Part shown: piece by piece, positions 60,001 through 64,000 of the stretch
Position numbering within the stretch: the stretch's first letter is position 1
Layout: the number at the start of each line of letters is the position of its first letter
Assembly (NCBI GenBank): GCA_016165875.1
Contig: JABBOT010000080.1
Span: 19,602,141-19,666,140 of the forward strand
From: Acanthopleura granulata
Lineage: Eukaryota > Mollusca > Polyplacophora > Chitonida > Chitonidae
Length of the DNA stretch: 64,000 nt
Reading direction: 5' to 3'
The notes under the pieces: generated by a model
The model's database searches: none
What the model was told of the DNA's origin: nothing
The model's input: only the letters and a program-made list of their open reading frames with translations
Made by a program: the position numbers and the translations under genes

Positions 60001-63000
60001 ATACGAAATGCAATACATTATACAGTGTCAAATTTTCGTTAATACCGAATCGTGACTTCTGATGAGTTTAAAAGAAGTTTAAACCTGAACTTACTTTGAC
60101 ATCTGTATTGTTATTGGCAGGTACACATGGGTATGGACCTGTATCATTCTAGAATATGACATCATCATTCTAATTCCTTGAAAAGGATTTATCACTTAAC
60201 ATAAACACTCGGTAGTGCTGGCCAAGTAAAAGCCGGTCTTAGCCCCAGTCTGTCGATCTCAGATCGGGTCTGGGTATTCGGCAAAACCACAATAAGTATT
60301 GATCCAAATCCACTACTGTTCAACAGTTATTGATCTTTCATATTTAGAGAGTGACGCAATATTTATTGAATATGGCATCTATGAGATAGACAGTTACACA
60401 AGTGGGCTTCGATGATGAATGCTTTTCCAAGATGGCGACCAAGTATCAAGCAGGCGTGGGGCCCGTGAAGACCAAAAGCAGCCAAAACACAAAATGAAAG
60501 CGATCACACCTCTAACACTGCGTTATTAGCATGAAAATGACCCTATGTCACTTAAAACCTTTTTAATTTATACGTATTGATAAAGATTTGTCCTCTGAAT
60601 CATTTACCTCTCACAAACTGACAGGTCTGGCACTGTAGCCCGAACGACCCTCACAAAAACGACAAAATATTCCTGCATGTGCAGGACAAAAAAAATAACA
60701 TTTTTAAATGTTAAATTCATTTTACTGATTTGTTACTTCATATCTCCTCACTATAATACTTTTTAAAAAGAACATTTATCAAAACTGGACACCAGAAAGG
60801 TTAATTCTGTGCATCTTCTTTAGAACTATTTGCTTTTGATTGTATTTTGGTCAACAACTTCCCGTCTGAGAGTTGGGGAATTGTCATGACTACATAATGC
60901 ACTGTGATGCATTTACATAGAATACATAAAAATAGTAGAATGAATCCATCAAAATGCACTTCTCAACATAACTTAAAACAACAGTCCACACATGGACAAC
61001 ACCACATCTACAGCAGCATCTTTTCATTAATCCTCATTATCTCATTATTAATCCTCAAGTGTCAGCATAATGAGTTTGTCTTACCATACAACAGAGCCTA
61101 CACCAGAGCCGTAATCAAACACACTTCTAGGGGTGAATTCTGGAATTCTCGAACGAATCTACAGAAATAAATAAACAGGTGTAAATTCAATAATGTGCTA
61201 CCACAGCAGGTCAAACACTCAACTGACATACCAAAGCTGATAACAATAAAAGAGCAAATTATACTTTTGACTGCTACTTTACTGTTACATGTTTTAAAAA
61301 GCTTATAAAAGCTTTGGGCACAAAACAAAAGAGTTTTCTTACCATGGTTAAGAACGACTTTCTAAAACATCACATTTGAATCCAACTGTCCGACCCCGTG
61401 TAAATTTTTACAGAAATGTGTCAACAATACAGAAAAATTCAAGGTCACAATACAGTTGGCCAGTATTTGTACGCACCTCATTTAAACACCTCAGAAGTGC
61501 TGCGTAATCGTGGTCCATTTTCCCCACCATGTACAGGAAGCCTTTATAAGCTGTATATCTAAACAGGAGCAAAACAAGAACTATTACCCACTTCAGTTGT
61601 TAGGGTTATAACCCATTTCACTTCTGACAACGCAATGGTATGTTACACATTCAGACTGTAAATTTCATATTCATATATACATTATATATATATAAGAATA
61701 TCAAAACAAAGTCCGAAAGAGATAAATGTCAATTTTTTAAGCTGCCAGCATTATTGTGGGATTTATTTATTTATTTGATTGGTGCTTTACGTTATACTCA
61801 AGAATGTTTCACTTGTACAACGATGGCCAGCATTGTGGTGGGAGGAAATTGGGCAGAGTCCAGGGGAAACCCACGACCAACCGCAGGTTGCTGTTGGACC
61901 TTCCAAAGGAAAGACCTGAAAGAAAGCCAGTGTGAGCCGGGCTTGAACTCACATTCATCGCACTGGTGACAGGCACCTGGGCCATTACGTTGCACTACCT
62001 TACTAACCTCTTGGCTATAGTGGTCTGGATTTGAAAGTGAGTCTAGGTCCTTTGTTGCATATTCATCTTATTGGTATCATTTTACATACTCATGAATTTT
62101 CCACTTATTTCACTGTGGTCAGTTTTATCGGTGGAGAAAATCAAACTACGAAGAGTAAACTGCTGACCTTTGGCAAGGAACTGACAAACTTTATGAGTGG
62201 TGGCACACGTAGAGTGAGCTCCATAGGATTTCCACAGAAACTTTGGGTAAGACCATCAAAGCACGCTTAGAAGCACTATTGATAGCTTTTTGTCATTAAG
62301 GCTCTGCGGAAGGGGTTGAACCTACACCTACAAGACAAGAAATTTAGCCGTTCAGTCCTAACACTCCCACCCCTCCATATCCACCCCACGGTAAGGTTTT
62401 ATAATACGTCTGAATCTCACTTAATGCTTTTCCAGTGGTACACTTGTTTCCTGAGCTGCTTCAACGTCTTCCCTTTCACTTTACTCTCCAACAGTCGATT
62501 TTCTTCTGGGTCCAAATCCGTGATACTTTTGTCTCCAACTGTAAACATAAATAGTATATTGGAATAAGGACACTGCAATGTCAACAGCTATTTTAGTTCC
62601 AGAAAAAATTTGTTCTGTTGAACAAAAATATGATGGTTTTCCAACATAAAGGTGAGTTTTCAAACAAATTTCTTTCATTCACAGACTAAACAGCTTACAG
62701 AGAGCATCTTGTTGACTTTTTGTAACATTTCTCTAGTCATCTTCATAATTTTTTCTCAAAGTATGGCCTTGAAGGATAGTTGAACACTGGAATATTTAAA
62801 AAGGCTTTGTGTTTCTAATGATTAGTGTATCACGTGTATATAAAGTACATGTAACGTTCTTGCAAATGGATTCTTGAAATTAATCAAATATATACTGCTT
62901 TGGTAATTAAGAATAAATCAATGTACATGTAATTTTGCGCTGAATATATCGCGTGCCTCTTCAAAGCCCAATACTGCTTGTTTCATTGGGGTTTAATGTT

Positions 63001-64000
63001 GCTTGTCCAATATCCTTGGAGAAGGCCGGATATCGTCACAGAGCAGACATATTTATAGTGCTTCCTCACAGAAATGCCATGCTTAAGACATGACAAATCT
63101 CTTGATTCACAAACTAATTGGTCTTATCCTCTCATGCTAAGCACTCAGTGAGGCAGTTCCAAGGTCAACTTTCAAAATCTAAGACTTGAGCCTGGACTGA
63201 ACACCGAAACTATCCCTTATAAGGCAGATGCACTAACCACTGTGCACGCACACTGGTCACAGGTCAACAGGTGCTGTTCCATGACCTAGTACTACCATTC
63301 CACTGACCAGTTGCCTTTCAGCAAATGTCATCGCTCTCATCTTTTTTTATGCATGTTTGCACAAACCTTTAGCCAAAGATCTGTGATTCTTGCCAGTCAC
63401 TTCATTTTCTCCACTCCACCCACTTACATCGTATAAGTGAAATGTCATAATACTTGAGAACAGTGTGGATCCACAATTAAATAAATAACTAAATATATTT
63501 TATAAGCAACCATTTCACATACAAGGATAATTGTAACTACTTGGTTTTGTTTTTCTTTAATTCCTTTAAAGTGTTGGACTTGGCCTTAATATGAAGACCT
63601 TATACAGTCCAACTTATGCTTAGAAAAAAAAACCGAAGTGAATTTTTAAACTGCAGTTTGGCCAATAGAGAGCATTCCTGTATTTAATTATCTGACTGGT
63701 ATTTAACACTGTAGTCTAGGATTTTTCACTTATAGTTTGGCAGTAAGTATTTTGGGGTGAGTGCCCAAGGAAAAGCACCAACCTTTGGCATGTTACTGAT
63801 CAACTTTGTCTTCCCACAAGCATGGAGATGAATACTGATGGAAGACAAGTAGTCTTCAACAAACACTGGACTGCGCAAACATGAGTACAGGTGTTGTTCA
63901 TTACCGAAACAGTCCATTAAAGTACATCGTTTTAGGAAAACAGGAGCGTTACTCTTGATGGAGGCTGTACCTTCTTCCTGCCTGACGCTCTCCTCTATCA
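50834..64000 (-). CDS. METTL17: METTL17 (mitochondrial Rsm22-family methyltransferase-like protein), 5'-partial, 13 exons
   Basis: Mitoribosome small-subunit assembly factor of the Rsm22/METTL17 family, which binds an Fe-S cluster. The window holds 393 residues; the N-terminus with its mitochondrial presequence lies beyond 64000. Exons on the - strand: 64000-63971, 62538-62421, 61558-61477, 61158-61085, 58979-58885, 58460-58393, 57291-57184, 56425-56357, 55330-55295, 54940-54848, 53143-53077, 52185-52056, 51047-50834. All introns are GT-AG and the frame is continuous. Visible motifs: SAM site VFDYGSGVGSVVW, YYCVDRSGEM, FDLTVSTFSLFEFPSKLERL, VENGSVAGFKL. The Cys-rich part CPHDLKCPKLSWTKSLAC plus CTMCCPDG supplies the expected Fe-S ligands. 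HNKDLYKCSRYCHLGDLLPV is diagnostic. An acidic 50-residue tail after it is longer than I expect. Confidence 0.96.
51290..51960. repeat. Minisatellite in METTL17 last intron, 23-bp unit
   Basis: About 29 units of consensus TGTCTTACAAGTGAAAGTTT plus CCA, with a shorter 21-bp variant (CCATGTCTCACAAGTGAGTCT) at about 51420-51560. Read on the gene strand each unit contains CTTGTAAGAC, similar to a splice donor. Confidence 0.95.
52056..52185 (-). CDS. METTL17: METTL17 exon with CTMCCPDG motif
   Basis: Codes AATSMWPRLVKRSSKPRNHT and PCTMCCPDGTIKSVVITASK, ending HN plus two bases. One Cys of this cluster is the expected distal Fe-S ligand. Confidence 0.95.
53077..53143 (-). CDS. METTL17: METTL17 exon: FSYVILRKG
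   Basis: Codes NALVCDKARFSYVILRKGRR then QP plus one base. Matches the strand before the WPRL block in the family. Confidence 0.92.
54848..54940 (-). CDS. METTL17: METTL17 exon with Fe-S cysteines
   Basis: Codes CPHDLKCPKLSWTKSLACNF to QLSS, phase 0 at both ends. Three Cys at spacing C-x5-C-x10-C fit the proximal Fe-S ligands of METTL17/Rsm22. Confidence 0.95.
55295..55330 (-). CDS. METTL17: METTL17 36-nt microexon
   Basis: Codes LGDSSDGHVFAP, phase 0 on both sides. HVFAP followed by CPHDLKC reproduces the family's FVFAPCPH block, so the short exon is needed. Confidence 0.93.
55454..55563. mobile_element. 110-bp fold-back MITE with about 27-bp inverted ends and 10-bp target duplication
   Basis: The left end CCAGTATCACAAAGCTGTCT pairs with the right end reverse complement CCCGATCACGAAGCTGTCTC, continuing through AGACTT. 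AGGCCTGACC lies on both sides (55444-55453 and 55564-55573). It is inside a METTL17 intron. A 9-10 bp duplication suggests a Mutator-type element, but the class is not proven. Confidence 0.8.
55880..56116 (-). mobile_element. Rearranged SINE copy (family A related)
   Basis: Reverse-oriented tail GGCGTTTTACGCTGTAGTAA, then CTGCCAGCATTATGGCGAGA, AGGCAGAGCCCAAGGGAAGC and CCACGACCATCTGCTGGTTG. An unrelated stretch with TTTAACCATCTGC...GGGAAGACCTTCCCACATA sits between the tail and body, so the internal order is disturbed. Confidence 0.65.
56230..56310 (-). mobile_element. tRNA-like SINE head relic
   Basis: On the - strand GACAGCTTGGTCAACAGGCT and GTGTTGGTTCAATTCCAGCC resemble A and B boxes spaced as in a tRNA. 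The acceptor stem cannot be closed, so a functional tRNA gene is unlikely. Confidence 0.45.
56357..56425 (-). CDS. METTL17: METTL17 exon: LVENG
   Basis: Codes ILVENGSVAGFKLIQEAREY then ILG, phase 0 on both sides. It matches the family's VLVENG strand. Confidence 0.94.
57184..57291 (-). CDS. METTL17: METTL17 exon: methyltransferase fold core
   Basis: Codes RQFDLTVSTFSLFEFPSKLE then RLAAVKNLWDMTGEFM, phase 0 on both sides. FDLTVSTFSL corresponds to the strand 4 region of the SAM fold. Confidence 0.94.
57588..57860 (+). mobile_element. Full-length tRNA-derived SINE (family A) in METTL17 intron
   Basis: Head GGGGGCCTCCGCGGCTCACT, core GTCACTGTGACTTCAAGTCC, tail TTCTTGAGTACGGCGTAAAA then CACCAATC(AAAT)n. 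CATGTTCC occurs on both sides (57580-57587, 57861-57868) as a short target duplication. Confidence 0.92.
58393..58460 (-). CDS. METTL17: METTL17 exon: HFRQFHP
   Basis: Codes two bases of Asp then GEENKQMRVSGVHFRQFHPS plus SK. GVHFRQF matches the family's FFRQF block before strand 4. Confidence 0.93.
58885..58979 (-). CDS. METTL17: METTL17 exon: YYCVDRS
   Basis: Completes a Trp codon, then GVNSVWKDKVQEYYCVDRSG to LLLQ plus one base. CVDRS is the SAM motif II equivalent with the ribose-binding acidic residue. Confidence 0.94.
58980..61084. other. METTL17 intron, 2.1 kb
   Basis: AT-rich sequence without recognisable repeats or exons on either strand. The short ORFs here have no family signal. 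Confidence 0.6.
61085..61158 (-). CDS. METTL17: METTL17 exon: SAM-binding motif I
   Basis: Codes IRSRIPEFTPRSVFDYGSGV then GSVV plus two bases of Trp. DYGSGVG is the glycine-rich SAM loop. Confidence 0.95.
61477..61558 (-). CDS. METTL17: METTL17 exon: YKGFLYMVGKMD
   Basis: Codes YTAYKGFLYMVGKMDHDYAA then LLRCLNE. Aligns with the helix preceding the SAM loop. Confidence 0.93.
61761..62025 (-). mobile_element. Full-length SINE (family A) on the METTL17 strand
   Basis: Reversed: (TTTA)nGATTGGTGCTTTACGTTATA, CTCAAGAATGTTTCACTTGT, GCCAGCATTGTGGTGGGAGG, GAAACCCACGACCAACCGCA, then a tRNA-like head with GGGCTTGAACTCACA near the B box. GGATTT on both sides is a weak target duplication. Confidence 0.85.
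62070..62270 (-). repeat. Dispersed repeat fragment
   Basis: CTCATGAATTTTCCACTTAT, GGTGGAGAAAATCAAACTAC and TAAACTGCTGACCTTTGGCA match the family at 35871-36120. Confidence 0.65.
62421..62538 (-). CDS. METTL17: METTL17 exon: VYHWKSIK helix
   Basis: Codes GDKSITDLDPEENRLLESKV then KGKTLKQLRKQVYHWKSI plus two bases. Matches the YHW helix of the family. Confidence 0.93.
62985..63260. repeat. Diverged dispersed repeat
   Basis: GTTTCATTGGGGTTTAATGT ... ACTGAGTGCTTAGCATGAGA (reverse) has the layout of the repeat at 48612-48970 but is more diverged. Assignment is tentative. Confidence 0.4.
63400..63495 (+). repeat. SINE-like tail fragment
   Basis: CATCGTATAAGTGAAATGTC then ATAATACTTGAGAACAGTGT and ATTAAATAAATAACTAAAT match a diverged family A 3' end. 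Confidence 0.55.
63683..63900 (-). repeat. Dispersed repeat fragment
   Basis: GTATTTAACACTGTAGTCTA, TTTTTCACTTATAGTTTGGC and CCAACCTTTGGCATGTTACT match the family at 35871-36120. Confidence 0.6.
63971..64000 (-). CDS. METTL17: METTL17 exon, cut by the window edge
   Basis: The visible part codes IEESVRQEE plus one base before donor GAAG|GTACAG, in the phase needed by the next exon. The rest lies outside. Confidence 0.8.

Overview
The window is nuclear DNA from a metazoan, most likely a marine lophotrochozoan and probably a mollusc. Genes are split by GT-AG introns, intergenic DNA is AT-rich, and TA/TC/TTGA microsatellites are common. There are many copies of a tRNA-derived SINE whose 3' end reads like (T)ACGGCGTAAAACACCAATCAAATAAATAAA, a tail I associate with molluscan genomes. 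The phylum is an inference; no sequence here fixes the species. No operons, CRISPR arrays, bacterial genes or long retroelement ORFs were seen.

Three protein-coding genes can be reconstructed exon by exon. (1) 1843-15846, + strand: a complete nine-exon mitochondrial-clan cytochrome P450 of 531 aa. It has a basic N-terminal presequence, AGIETT I-helix, ETLR K-helix, PERW and FGFGSRSCVG haem loop. (2) 44328-48539, - strand: a complete five-exon TMPPE orthologue of 452 aa, with an N-terminal membrane domain and a calcineurin-like metallophosphoesterase domain (DIH, GDLVD, GNHE, GHTH). (3) 50834-64000, - strand: the 3' thirteen exons (393 aa) of METTL17, the mitochondrial Rsm22-family methyltransferase-like ribosome assembly factor. 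Its 5' end lies beyond the window. Reading frame is preserved across all 24 introns examined.

From 16.8 to 44.3 kb there is no recognisable gene. That stretch holds (TA)n tracts, a decayed 42-bp minisatellite (about 17.7-19.1 kb) whose consensus reads as a Cys/Lys/Gly/Tyr-rich 14-residue peptide, other minisatellites, SINE fragments and a possible fold-back element. TMPPE and METTL17 lie in tandem on the same strand, 2.3 kb apart, with SINE-like sequence between them.

The most unusual structures are in the introns of the minus-strand genes. TMPPE intron 4 begins with a tandem array of 23-bp units that repeat the exon 4 splice donor itself, and a SINE with a 14-bp target duplication has split that array. 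TMPPE intron 1 carries a 237-bp Harbinger-like MITE with TTA target duplications. METTL17 introns carry a 110-bp inverted-repeat MITE, a roughly 650-bp minisatellite (again 23-bp period) and two full SINE copies.

Two of the three genes act in mitochondria (P450 and METTL17). Nothing in the layout suggests co-regulation; this looks like ordinary animal gene neighbourhood structure.
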